From NCBI GenBank assembly GCA_001510575.1, contig LNGK01000006.1, positions 2,227,565-2,291,564 of the forward strand: a stretch of 64,000 nucleotides of DNA, written 5' to 3'. The notes under the pieces are model-generated. The model made no database searches. It saw only the letters and a program-made list of their open reading frames with translations, and was not told the origin of the DNA. Below, in pieces: positions 33,469-45,522 of this stretch. Within the stretch, counting starts at the first letter, position 1. The number at the start of each line of letters is the position of its first letter. This stretch comes from Knoxdaviesia capensis (taxonomy: Eukaryota; Ascomycota; Sordariomycetes; Microascales; Gondwanamycetaceae). A program made the translations under genes and the position numbers.

Positions 33469-36400
33469 GCCGAGCAGACGTTTATACGCAGACGTTAGTA
33501 TCTTCTTCACGCTTTACGTAAACAGGCCGGGGCGCGGTATTTGTTCGAAAAGGGCCCCCTCTGTTACTGGCCGGCATTACATGCCATAGGCCGCTTCTGG
33601 CCACCATTCTGGCCCTGTGCTGCTGCCACCACTGCTGACTTACTCGCGCTATGTATGTGCTCCGATTGTTTTTGAGATATCACCCCGTTGCCACTGTCCC
33701 CGGTGGCCGGCAGAAATCTCACTGCCAGTGCGCCGAGGAAGAAAAGGAAACAAAAAAAATCCACTCTTGCCGTGCCGAGGTGGTTAATCCCGAGCAATAA
33801 ACGGGGGTCCAGAGCCTTCTGTGCATCGGGCATATGTACGACAATGCGGCCAGGTTGGTCCCAGTAGTTTTGGGGGGGGGTTTTGGTTTTTTTACATGTC
33901 AGATCGTAGTTCACGCAGGTTTCTCTTCTATAACACGCCAATATCACAAACCGCCGTCGACCCGAAACACGGCGTCTCGCCGGTCTATGTTCACTCTACG
34001 ACTTACGGTCTGTTCTGACAGGCCACTGCCGCAGACACGCAGAGCCGTTTCGGCAGCCGGATCCATTGTGTGTGTGTGCTCGCCCTGCACTGTTTCGTTT
34101 CGCAGCGTTTCGGGCTTTCCTAGCCTGAACGTTAGGTCTTTTTGGAGTGCACCACCACTTACTTTAGGTTGTTCTATTCGAACTCTTCTTTTAAGACGCC
34201 GCCTTACTATTCATGGCCAACTAAAACACCCTCCTCCCTTAATCCGTGAAGGTGCCTTGTTTTGGCAACATACCGGTCGTCCCTGTCCACTTCTCCCTCT
34301 TCGTTCTCGGACACAAAAACAGATATAGGGAGAAAACGTACACTAAAAAAAAGAAAGAAAAAAAGCCACATGGCTGCGAGCACGTCAAAGCACCCGTTCT
34401 TCCCCCTTGGCCACCCCGAAACACATAGTACTGTTCTGTTCAAGTTGGTAGTTCTTCCTGTTAGGGGCGTTCATGTGTTGCGATCTCCCTCTGATCGTCG
34501 GGTGGAAAACACCAGAAAACGGCCAGAAGTCGAGAGAGAAGAACAAGTCGATCGGTGGTGGAAGATTTCTCGCGCGGGGGGCCACAGCCTTTGACGGATC
34601 GGCCTTTGATCGCAGAACTCGAGCACGAACGTTCGTGGTGTTTGTTTTCTCCCGCACGCGCTCTTTCCCCCTCTACAGTAGACGATGATTAACGGGAAGT
34701 TCTGCGTCTTTCGCGAGTTTGACCGTGGTGATCGCCGCGCATTTGATGGTCTGCGCGTGAGGATCGGCAGCAGCTGGAGCTGAGAGGTAGTCTGTCGGGG
34801 GTTAAATTGTGGCCTTCACGGGGTCTGTGGTGGTGGGCTAGGCTTTTTGTCTTGTGGTTGCCCTTCAACCACCCAGAGTGGACCACAGTGGTTTCAGCTG
34901 CTGGATATCGCGCTTTTTCGCCCGGTCTGGCACTTCCGGGCCCGACCCTACCAAGGCCGCCCTCACCTCTTCCGTCCAACTTACCCCACTGCAACTTCTT
35001 GTGGTACCACGGCTCCAAAAATCCCAGAATAGTGCAAGCTGCTCAAACAAAACAAAAGAAGAAAAAAACTACAAAAAAAAAAAGAGAGAGAGACGAGGAA
35101 GAATAGCAAACCCATGGTCCTGTCCCACTGTTGGTAAGGGACGAAACACTGCTCGGTGTTTCGATTCCTGTTTCCCCCTTCAGACCACCCTGGTCCTCGC
35201 GAACTCTCTTTTTCTTCTTTTTTCTTTTCTTCCTTTCTTTTTTCTCTCGTTCTGACTTTCCTTCTCGCCATCAGCCCCGCACCGACCCGGCATGCGGCCA
35301 AGTTTGGTCATGTTCAGGCCCATATATAACCTCTTGGCTAGCGCCGGGCTCTGACACGCTCCCCAAGCACAGAATTCGTGTGTGTATATCTGTTGGTTGG
35401 GCTACTTAGAGGCGGCCGGTTCGTGAAGTCCTTAAGGCCATGTCTCGTTTTGCAGCTATCGACTGGACTAGATAACTATTACCAACAAACATTCCGCAGG
35501 CCCAAGCTGGACAGGAAACACCAGGAAACAGACTGAAGAAAGCCCCAAAACGAACTTGAACAACCAGAACGACGATCCCCCCGCCCAGAAACACAACGCA
35601 CACACCCGAAAAACACAAGATATCCCCACCTCAACCCCTGGTTATTTCACACCCTGAAACACCAGAGGCCGAGATGTCACCCCCGCAGCCTTCTTTTCGA
35701 TTTTTCTTATTTTTTTTTGTTTTCGTGCACTTCGACTCGGTGGTCGAGGTGAAGTACCTGTACCTGTACGAAAACCAGAGCCCCAACACAGCTGGGCAGC
35801 CGGCATCTACTGTAGGAACCTTACCACTAGAGCACGCCAGCTCCCGTTTCTCGTGAGGATAAGATTAAAGGGTCGTCAGTCGGCCGCTCACTTTGCTCGT
35901 GAAAGCGAGGCTTCGCCGCCGTGTTCTGTGCTGAGATGTGATGGGCGATGGACGGGGGCGTGCGTACGATGGACTGTGTTTCAATGCAACGTGTTCGGCC
36001 TAAGGATGCGCGTGATGGGCTAATTGACTGTCTTCATCCCTCCGGAAATCCCTTCCTCGGGGAGTTTTTGTTTTCTCTATGTTCTTCCACATCCTCATTT
36101 GAATCATCAATCAATCGGAAAGCCGCTGTCATCTATAGCTTAAAGTCGGTTTGTCAATGGAGCGCACCCTAAGCAAGCTGCACGTAAAGTACCGCCCATA
36201 CAAAATCCCGCTGGGAGGTACCACCACAGCGCGTAGTGTACAACCAGCCCGGAATGCTCCGAGGACCCAGAGCAGCCTGTACTGAAAAACATGCCCCCAA
36301 AACAGCAAGGTCCCTTGTTTTCTGCTCCGTTCTGGTGAAAATCAACATCCCAGAACGAACCCTTCAAAGCTAAACCTAATCTGGGCCTCTATCCCTATTC

Positions 36401-37278
36401 GTTTGCTGCTTGGAATGGAGGGGGATAGAGGGAGTGATAGACAGATCTCTGTTAACACACAACCAGAGCAGGAAGCCTGTAGTTTTCGGTCAACACCAGA
36501 CATGTTCCGACGGCATTAACCTTCTGTTTCTCTAAGAATGCCCCAGATACAGTGAGAAGACAGCGAATGTAACCTGAAACCCATAGCCCCCTCCCCCCAT
36601 GGGCCAATCTGTGCGCTGTTCTGCCTTACAACGACGGCCTCCGCGCTCTACAACAAGCACCGCAAAAACATGTGTGTAAATGTGCTTCCTCTTGTCCAGC
36701 CACATGACTTTCGTCCTCCTCAGTGTGGGGCAGAGACACACGGCTGCCCAGTGCTGTAATCTCCAAAACGGGCACAGGTAGCACCTAAGCAAGCGGACAC
36801 GAGCCCCCGATATTCTCTTAGTCGCGTGTGCTGTGTGTGTACTGGTGCTGTTGTAAGTGCTGCAGATAAGTGGTGGTTATTTCCAGCTGGGTCCGCCCCT
36901 CGCTTCTCGCGAGATTTGCAGTGCACGTCTCCTTGGCGTATCAGTGCGTGCAGAGTTTCCTGCATCTGCTACCAATACGTGAGGACAAGGCCACGCTTTT
37001 GCGCCCGCCCGCCGCCCGCCAGCCCCGAATCTGCCTTCCTTACACGCTGCCCTCGTCAACACGACCTAAAAAGAAAAAGAAGTACTGGCATTTTAGAATG
37101 TACCTTCTGTACTTACTCTCTGTAGCCGAGTTTCGTCCCCCCTCGGAGTGGGCGGGGGTGTGGTCCATGATATCACGCGCGGGTGGTGTGTTTTTGTTAT
37201 CTCCTAAAGACCGTGCTGTGCCTCCTCGCGTGCAGCCCAGAAAGTCACAGGTACTCCGGGATGATACTTAGGTACAGA

Positions 37279-37284
<6 letters not shown>

Positions 37285-37310
<26 letters not shown>
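37285..37310. repeat. (GA)n microsatellite
   Basis: About 13 uninterrupted GA units inside a longer purine-rich stretch (37,275-37,360). Confidence 0.95.
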
Positions 37311-37311
<1 letters not shown>

Positions 37312-37760
37312 CAAGAGAGAGAGACAGAGGTAGGAAGAAAGAGAGGGGGCGGAAGGGAGCTCGAAACACGGCGTGTTGGCTGCCACATGCCCGTACCAGC
37401 AGGCCGCGCTCATGGCGTGCTGGACCTATTGCACACATGTTTGCGTGCTTGTTAAAGTGCGCAATCCTAGCTGGTCGACGATCCTGTGATTTTAAAAACC
37501 CCCGGGACCACGAGGAAAGACGACAGATAGAGAAGTCAGCCCAAAGGTCAGCGGTCTCCCGCCCCCCCCGCCCCATTCCACCCATCGGATTCCATGTATG
37601 CAGGGCCTGTACCTGTCTGTTCTCGCCTCCAGATCTCTCACCAGGCCTTCCCAGGCCGGCCAGCGGTGGGAGGTACTGTATGTAACATGGACATATGGAC
37701 ATATACCGAGCATACAGTCGGCACTCCACCGACTCACAGAACGTGCCTACTATACTACAA

Positions 37761-37774
37761 CCCCCCCCCCCCCC
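37761..37774. repeat. C14 homopolymer
   Basis: Run of 14 C on the plus strand in gene-free DNA. Confidence 0.9.
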
Positions 37775-38793
37775 GATGGTACTTCGGCCCCGTCCCGGGA
37801 CACATACCTTCCCCCCTACAGTTCTAGCAGGCCAGCAAGACAGAGTGGTTCCCGCTCCCCTCATTCATATGTGGGCACCACCTTCTCGCGGTGTGAGAGT
37901 TCTCCGGTGAGCAGCCGGTCGGTAGGTTTTTGTTTTTTTTTTCTGCCAGACCTGCTGCAGTGTGGCTGTGAACATCAATGCGTTCAAGCTTGACTGAGAA
38001 GAGAAAAGGAAAGTGTCCGTGGTTTCGGCGAGCAGCTGCTCACGAAATAAACACGTCAAGCCCGCGGTTGCAGTTTAACGTAAAAGGTTGATTGACAAGC
38101 TGGCTACACCACCCCCCGGAAAAAGAATTAATCGACGATGGCGATCCCCTTGACAAATGGACGCTCGGACCATCCACCGAAACCCGGAATCCCTTTCTTG
38201 TTCCCCGTCGCCGCTTACTTAAGCCACATGGCACTTCAACTCCTTGGTCGTGTTTTTTGGAGAAAAGAATTGTGCTGTTTCAACCTCACCTCGCCCATGC
38301 ACAGGAATGAAGCCCTTCCGACGGTGCTTGCAAATGCCGACTTCGATGCTTTGGGTAATTGATTCCTCTGCATCGTTGATATCATGTCACACGGGTTCCG
38401 TGGCGTTCAACGAGAGGAAGGACATGATGAGATCGACGCATTCTTCTTTCAGCTGTCCATGTCACAGCCGGTCTGCACACGCATCCAGACTTGCTTTTGG
38501 TGCAGGCTGCCGGCTGGGTTTCTGCACCGGGTTGTTTCCTTGAATTTCGTTTTCCCGCGGGACGATCATCTTCTCGTTCTGTGCACTGATTCCTTTTGCT
38601 GCGGGAAGCTTGCACAGACTGGGACAGCTCGGCTAGAGAGCTCTCTGCTGTCATATGCTTGCTTGCTTCCTTTTGGCTGGCCTTTCGAATCACAACCCCC
38701 CCGGTCGCGAAAAGAGCTGTCCTTCCCCGAAAGAAAACGGGTTCGGTGTTTCGAAATCGAAATATCAGGGTTCGCGGCCTGTCCCACCTGGTT

Positions 38794-38797
<4 letters not shown>

Positions 38798-38824
<27 letters not shown>
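38798..38824. repeat. (CA)n microsatellite
   Basis: About 13 CA units, directly followed by a TACAGTA heptamer at 38,826-38,832. Confidence 0.95.
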
Positions 38825-38829
<5 letters not shown>

Positions 38830-41187
38830 GTATAAACACAAACACACCCCTCCCCGGTGCCGATCTGTGGCTATTAAAAGATCCCAAAGGAGGAGCGAGA
38901 GCTACCTCAAGCTGAAGGTGTCTCCTGTCTCTTGTTTCTGTCTATTTCTGGCTTGGTGCAGCTGTGTTTCGTTCCTGGAGCTGCAGGTTTCGTTCTAAGA
39001 GCAGCCAGCTGTTTGGTTTCGTTCATAGCTGCTCCTGTCACCTTGTCTGGAAATGAAAGAAAATAAAATCCACTAACACAGACACATCCACTCACATCGC
39101 CCAGTGCTCCGGCTCTTGGCTAGCTTAGGTTAGGGCCAGGAACAAGCCTCTCGCTCCAGCTAGCCGTCGCCCCCCAGCATTTAGTGTGTCCAGGTATTAT
39201 GCGCAAAAATATGCATTTTCCAATTCGGGTAAGCTTCGTTCACCTAACGCCGCACAATCCTCTCCCACAGCAAGCCTTCATTTTTCGCAGCTTCATTATC
39301 GATTCGCGCGCAATCCAACGACGCACGCGTAAGCGAGGAATCCTCTGCCCTCACACAAGCCTTGCACACATACAGCATATCTCTCTCTTCTCTGGCGTTG
39401 GTTGTGCTGGTTAGACTAAACCCGGCGGTCTGGGAAACACATCGGGGTTACGCGCACATTAACAATGGAGGTTGCGGAGTTGCTGGTATGCGGTCCCAGA
39501 GCCATGGGACCCGACCCTACCGAAAACGACTTGCTTTCTTCTTCTGTCTCTCGTACAGGTATCACCAATTGACTGGCACACACACATCCCAAGCTTCCAC
39601 CAGCTGGCGATACACCGACGACGCACTCACTTCACGACGCCTACATGCCGAGACCAGCAAAAGCTCTGCAGCGAGCACGGCTCAGCTTGTGTGCTAGTCG
39701 TTACACACTCAAGGACACACCCTCGGATCGGATGAACTCGATGCCCGACTGTCCAGATGAGCCACATTATTGTGTCCAACTAACGACGAAAAAGTGCTCA
39801 CCTTAACTGATCATCGGAATGAGAACAGACAGACGGGCAAACGACAGAACCCAGCATGTGTGGAGACACACAAGCTCGCATGCTGTGTGCTACATCATTT
39901 CTCGTCTCTCTGCCTCCCCTCTTTTCGCATTGGTATCTCCCCTCTTCAGCCCAAATGCCAACAAAACCCCAAACCCCCGCCTCCCAAACGTGGTGTCTCA
40001 ACGCTTTTTCTTCCTCTCCACCAGCGCCAGCGCTCACACAACCAATTCCAGGCTACCGTTCTCTCCTCCGTCATGTGCAGCATGTGCGACACGAGCTGGA
40101 GTTCCAGTGACTTACCTTTTCCTTTCCACCACACACACACACTCTCTCTCTCTAGCACACACAGGCGCTAGCGCCCATGCCTTTTCATTTCGTGTGTGTC
40201 TTGTAGCTCACGTAGTCCCGGGGCGTTTTCTTCTGGAAATCACTGTCTGGTTGGCCATGCAGTGTCTCGTCCCAAGCAGGCCAACTAAGACATGCACACA
40301 CACCCGCTGTTGGGAGATATGCGTGGTGCTCAGCACACGAGAACTGCAACGCCCGTTGGCGCACAGCCGTGGCTGACTTCGGGTGTTGGACAGCTGGTAT
40401 CTCGGGATGTGGGACAGCACATACTCGACGTACCGGGAACGGACTGGCGGGCACAGGGAAGGGGGAAAGACACACACGCATCCCCATTCTCTGGGTGCCC
40501 GTCGGTGTCGTTCTCGTCGTGCAATTTCCGACGGACGCTTTGCGTCCCCGTGGTGTAAGTAGCTGGATACACATGTAAGTCCCCTTCAGCCTTCTTTCAC
40601 AACACAAACGCTACGTGAGACACAAACACACACTATGCAACATGGGAACAAACGGTATTGTCCAGGCCCCCTCTCCATATCATATCCACATCCTGCGAGC
40701 CATCGGGTCCCAGGAAACTGAATGAGCCGTGTGGTGGTGTGCAAAGATCCTGCTGGCACTGGAATGCATCCAGTGTGGTGATGTTCAGGCCCTCCTCGTA
40801 GCGAATGTGCTCCAAACTCCAAACTGCTTTTATGCCAAAAATATATATATAGGATAGAATAGAATAAAAACCAGGCCTTGGCCGACTAAACACATGGCAG
40901 GTTTCGGTCAGTCCAGCGCCGCGCGCGCTATCTCTTGCGGAAGCCAGGATGCCTTTCAGAAGCTGTCAGATTTTGTAATCGGGGGTTTTATGTTATTTTT
41001 TACGTGTGGGTGTTTTGTGACAGTTGGACAGAGCACACTAGGTGCATGCCAACATCGGAACTACAAGTAGTCAATGTACGGTACCAAGACGCACTATAGC
41101 GGCAGCCTACGTCAACTGTGATCTGCAGCGAAATGTGTGTGTGCGTGTGTGTCTCAGCTCGGCACATGCACCAGCTAGGGCAGTGTG

Positions 41188-41212
41188 NNNNNNNNNNNNN
41201 NNNNNNNNNNNN
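41188..41212. other. Assembly gap (25 N)
   Basis: Twenty-five undetermined bases, followed directly by G7 (41,213-41,219). Gaps next to G runs usually mark an unresolved homopolymer or a scaffold join, so the true length is unknown. Confidence 0.98.
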
Positions 41213-41373
41213 GGGGGGGTTTGCTGTTCAGGTGTTCCCGGCCGCCGATCTCCGCGTGAGAAGCAGACAGATACCGGAAGTGCTCGCCCCAGCACAAACC
41301 CTTACACAGCACCCACAACGAGCTCGCCGGTGTCTTGCACCAGCGAGAGACTCGTCTCGGTGGGGGCCGGCCA

Positions 41374-41397
41374 GCAGAGACACAGCTGTGTCTCTGC
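41374..41397. repeat. Perfect 24-bp palindrome
   Basis: Arms GCAGAGACACAG and CTGTGTCTCTGC meet without a spacer and match at all twelve positions. The inner twelve bases GAGACACAGCTG recur as a direct repeat at 41,441-41,452. It lies 160 bp from the assembly gap. Confidence 0.92.
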
Positions 41398-43265
41398 GCG
41401 CAAAGCGACCAACCAGGGCCGGGGGAAATGGCTCGAGTTCGAGACACAGCTGCGCGGATGGAAAAGACAGCTGCAAGCGACGAGAACAATCCGGAAAGGG
41501 GCCAGCGAGGGTTCTGGGCTTATACGGGATGTACGAGGTGGCACGAGGCCGGAGTCTCACTGTCTTTTTGTGCTGGAAAGTGGTATATGATCCGGAGTGT
41601 CGGGATTTGGAAGTGGGTGGTATTGGATACGTGTGGTTGGATGGATCGTCCGTCTCGTTAATATGACCCGGAGGTCTGGTCGAGTCTCACTGACGAGGTG
41701 GGCGGCTACTCTGTGTGTGAGTGTGTGAGTGTGTCTTTACCTGGGCTATCTGTAGGACGCCTGGATTTGTAAGGAACACCACGGAAAGGTGTTGACAAGC
41801 CAGCCGGTTGTTAGACACCAGATGTCGTCCACCAAACAAGTCAAGATTGGTGGGCAACCACCCCCAAAACAAAACGTCTAAGCTTCTATTTTTTTTATTC
41901 CCTTCAATCTTCGTCGTCGGTTCGGCAGCCGGCAACAACCCCCCTAAACTGCGTGCAGATATTCCAACGAGGCCCACTTTGGGCTATATCAATCTGCAGG
42001 AGGAAATAAGTCAAACAACTCTCGCTCTCTCTCGCTTATCTAGAGATTATACTACGCAACGTCGATTAATTATCCTCGGTGTTCTTGCTATGTTCTACGC
42101 AGCAAAGTGCTGTGATTCCAGCACCCGCGAGGCAAAGTCTGCCTCCTTGAAAATGCAGCAGTCGTCCCCATCAGGCAATTGATTCGCAGTGTCGCGTCGG
42201 AACCTGGCCTTAGTCGTCGTGATCGGCGTTTCTTGATATCTCTCGATACACGGCAAGTGTGTTTTGGGCGGCCGGTGCCAGTGTAACCTCCAGGAACATG
42301 GTAACTTGGGGAAAGGGACACTCTTCCACTCCCGACTATTCCGTCTCTTGTGTGTGTGCGCTGTAGTACCGCATGATGCAGAATTATAGACTCGTCGAAT
42401 GCGCTGCTGTTGTCCAGCAAAAAAAAAAAAAGATAGAAAATAAAAATAAAAAAGACTATTTATTTCCGGAAATGTCTTGGCACATGGCACCGAGGCCACG
42501 GATGGCCCCAAATCGGTCCAGTTTTAAGAAGAAATCTATTTTTTTATTGGAAAAATTAGTTTGTGTCTGCGCCATCCGCATGCCGAACTTACACACTCCT
42601 CTTTTGCAAGTGCCTATGTATCTCTCACTTTTCTCTTAATTTACAGATTAATTAGCCTCTTGGGGCACTACTACTTGCTCCAACTACCGACTCTATAAAC
42701 TGTGTGTGCCTCCGGCACGACTGCCGAACACAATACCACCAAACCCGCTGTCCTGCTCGGCTGGTTGGACCGAGGAGTGCTATGGCCATTTATTTTTGGG
42801 GGGGCGTTCGATGGAACCTTGCATGTATGGCTTCTCGACGTGGTATCAAGCAAAAGAGACCGAAGAACCTGTCTCTCGCAGGCTGGTCGCAGAAAGGAGG
42901 CGCGACCAAGGTCAACGGCACCTGCCTGGGAATCGCACTTTCCCGCCAAGACAGAATCATGCCCGTAACGACAACCACGCGACGGGCCCAAGTATCGTTC
43001 GATTCCCCTGGAGCGCCTTCCTGCCCTGGCTTGGCTGGCCGCTCCTTCCCCGGGCGCGGTGCCTCCCTTTTTTCCTGTTCTCCTTCCTTGCCATGTCAGG
43101 TCCAGACTCAAAGCGTGTGCTGACATAATGCACTCGCAAGATTCGCGATCTTTTTCGCCGAACAAGGATTGCCTGCCAAAAAAAAAAAAAAAGTGAAAAG
43201 AAAAGAATAAAAACCAGAGCCTGTTCCTAGCTTCAAGCGGCGACAGCACCACCACATACTGTACA

Positions 43266-43288
43266 CCATCATCACCATCATCATCATC
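43266..43288. repeat. (ATC)n microsatellite
   Basis: Imperfect ATC/ACC trinucleotide run of about seven units. Confidence 0.85.
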
Positions 43289-45490
43289 TCAGTCTTTCGC
43301 GTCTCTGACGTATCGTGCAGCCTTTTCAGCTTCGCAAACCACCGACTGAACGACCAACTTCCCAGGCCGGTGGTGCCAGCGGCTCGAAGTATGTAGAATC
43401 TCCCAAAATTCCCTCTTCACTTCCTTCTCCACTGGCTACAGTTCTGGTTCGGTTCGTCGGAAACGGGGCCTGTCTTGTTTCTCCTCCCATCCAAAATTCC
43501 CCGTGCCTTTTTTCGCCCTTTCGGCACCGGCGCTGACCAGCTTGGGAGAGAGAAGTCTTGCTTGTCGCTTTGACATGTTTGTTCAACACGGTCATTTCCC
43601 GTTTGTCTGCATCCATTCCACCCAACCCAAGCAAAACCTCCTGACTTGGTCTCTCCCTCTCCCTATCGCCAGAGCTTGTTGAGCTTGCTCTTTTGCCTCC
43701 CCCTGTTTTGTCGCACAAGTTCCTTTTTTTTTTTCTTCTCCTACGCGCTATCCTCGAAACCTCGCCTGGCCCCAACACAGCCCTCTTTAGGGGGGACGGA
43801 CGTGAGAGCCAGAGTACCAAGGCCATGTTCGTGCGAGTATCAGTACCGACAGGGCTCCTCTTGTCGTACAGGCCACTTCTCGCTCGGAACCCAGCCAGCC
43901 TCGCTCGCTTGACTCCTGCGAACTACTCAACATCGATCCTGGACCTCCCTGGACAAACTACAGGCTAACATCTCGCCAGCATGGGTCTGTCTGTGAAAAC
44001 GATAAACTTGAGATGCTTCCCCCCTAAGCGCAAAAGTCTGAATCACGCAGCACTGCCATTTTTCAGCCACACGCCTCTCGACTCGCGATGAAACAAATGG
44101 CGTTCGTATTCTTTCTTTTTTTTTTTTTCCTTTTTCCTCCGGCGGTCGCACGTCCCTCAATCTCGCTGTCTCGCTGGTGGTGTGCCCTTACTTTCTTCCT
44201 TTTACTTCTGCCAAAGTCTGCATCCACCACACAGACTTGTCAACCCTCCACTCTGGCCCTCCTTCGATCTCTCTTAAGCCTTAACGTGAAACGGCTGTCT
44301 ACTATCTTAGGCCCTGACGGAACAAATTCTTTCCCAGAACAGTAATATGTTCAAGAGTTGTGGCGGTGCAGAACAAGTTACAAGTTCTGCCGAGTTGCCG
44401 TGTATGGTATGTATCCTGAACATACAGTACATGCATTCGTATGTTCGAATACACCCTCTTCTTGGGCTCTATGTACTTGAGACGGAAGCCAAGGTGCCTC
44501 TAGTATCTGGCCTGCCTAAGTGTCCTCTTGAAAGCCCCGCGGATGCCCTCACCGCAAATATCCCTCAGGCACAGCGTTGTGGTTAATTCTCCGTCACTGG
44601 TCTTCCCCGCTGATACTATCCCAGATAGCAGCTACTGCACTTCGTGTTAGCCGCATCACGCTTGTGTTGTCCCGTGTTCCCAACACAGCGACTGGCGTTC
44701 ATCGCGTCTAGCTGTCGATACCCTGGGATCAACATCGCCCCCCCGGTTCGTTTCCCGCACACGGGCCATCATCCATGATAATCATCATCATTACATATCA
44801 CCGTCCCCACGAGTGTGTTGTTCTTCGTATTCATATGCTTCTTTGGGATCACAAAAACAAGATCTATTCACATCCTGCCACACACCCCCCCGAATCTGCC
44901 GTCTCAGCCGCCGGTTTCGCCATTGGGGGGGAACGTCCCCGCTGTGCATCGGTAAACACTCTGTGCATCCTCCTGTGGCGTTCCTGGCAGAAATTGGTGC
45001 CCCCCAAAGGGGTTGGCCGTTGGGCAGGGGCGGGGACAATGGGGCGAGTGACCCAAGTGTCCAGATGCCGATCAGCGGGAACGTCGGACTTCTCTCTGCT
45101 TCCTCGCTTGCAAGCTTTTCCTTTTTCGGTTTCGTTCTGGGCCACCTCTTTCCCGTGCTCCCCGGCGTCGCGGATACGTGACTCCTTTTGACGCCAGCCC
45201 GCTTGCGTTAGGATGCACTGCCCGATCTGAGCAGCGAGATGTAAGGGGGGGGAAGGGCTCGTTCGTACTATTTCTCTGCAAGGAGGCGAAGAAGGCAGAG
45301 AGAGCTTGGGCCTGCTTGGCTTGTCAAACTGCGGGCGGGACACTTGCTGGACCAACGCCTTCGAAGAAAGACGATGGTACCTTCACAGTGAGATCTAGGT
45401 GAACATCGGGGGAGGGGGGTTTTTTTCCCTTTTTTTCCCTTCTTCTTCTGAGTGCGTGCCTCTCTCGACGCAAAGGTGGGAGAACTACGA

Positions 45491-45522
45491 GGTATAAAAG
45501 TACAGTACAGTACTGTACAGTA
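45491..45522 (+). promoter_or_regulatory. TATA-like box with four overlapping TACAGTA/TACTGTA sites
   Basis: GTATAAAAG (45,491-45,499) is followed at once by TACAGTA at 45,501, 45,506 and 45,516 and TACTGTA at 45,511. The inner 14 bp GTACAGTACTGTAC (45,505-45,518) is a perfect palindrome. It looks like a core promoter with an embedded dyad site, but I find no gene downstream. Confidence 0.35.

Larger units (their letters stand above)
28181..41187. other. Gene-free stretch, centre
   Basis: No supported gene on either strand across 13 kb. Visible structure: GA microsatellites (28,607-28,627; 29,008-29,030; 37,285-37,310), a CA run (38,798-38,824), C14 (37,761-37,774), G9 (33,872-33,880), a 20-bp palindrome (33,449-33,468), a 14-bp palindrome CTACAGTACTGTAG (28,890-28,903), and ten further heptamers TACTGTA/TACAGTA outside that palindrome. 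Pyrimidine-rich blocks near 35,190-35,280 and 39,880-40,040 resemble the gene leaders seen elsewhere but lead to no recognisable frame. Confidence 0.55.

Noticed and set aside
35795..35850. tRNA-like segment on the minus strand (CTCTAGTGGTAAGG)
   Set aside because: It resembles an A box, but there is no B box GGTTCGANTCC at the right distance, and the D and anticodon stems do not pair.
41042..41590. Plus-strand frames running through the N gap
   Set aside because: They are open only because undetermined bases contain no stop codons.
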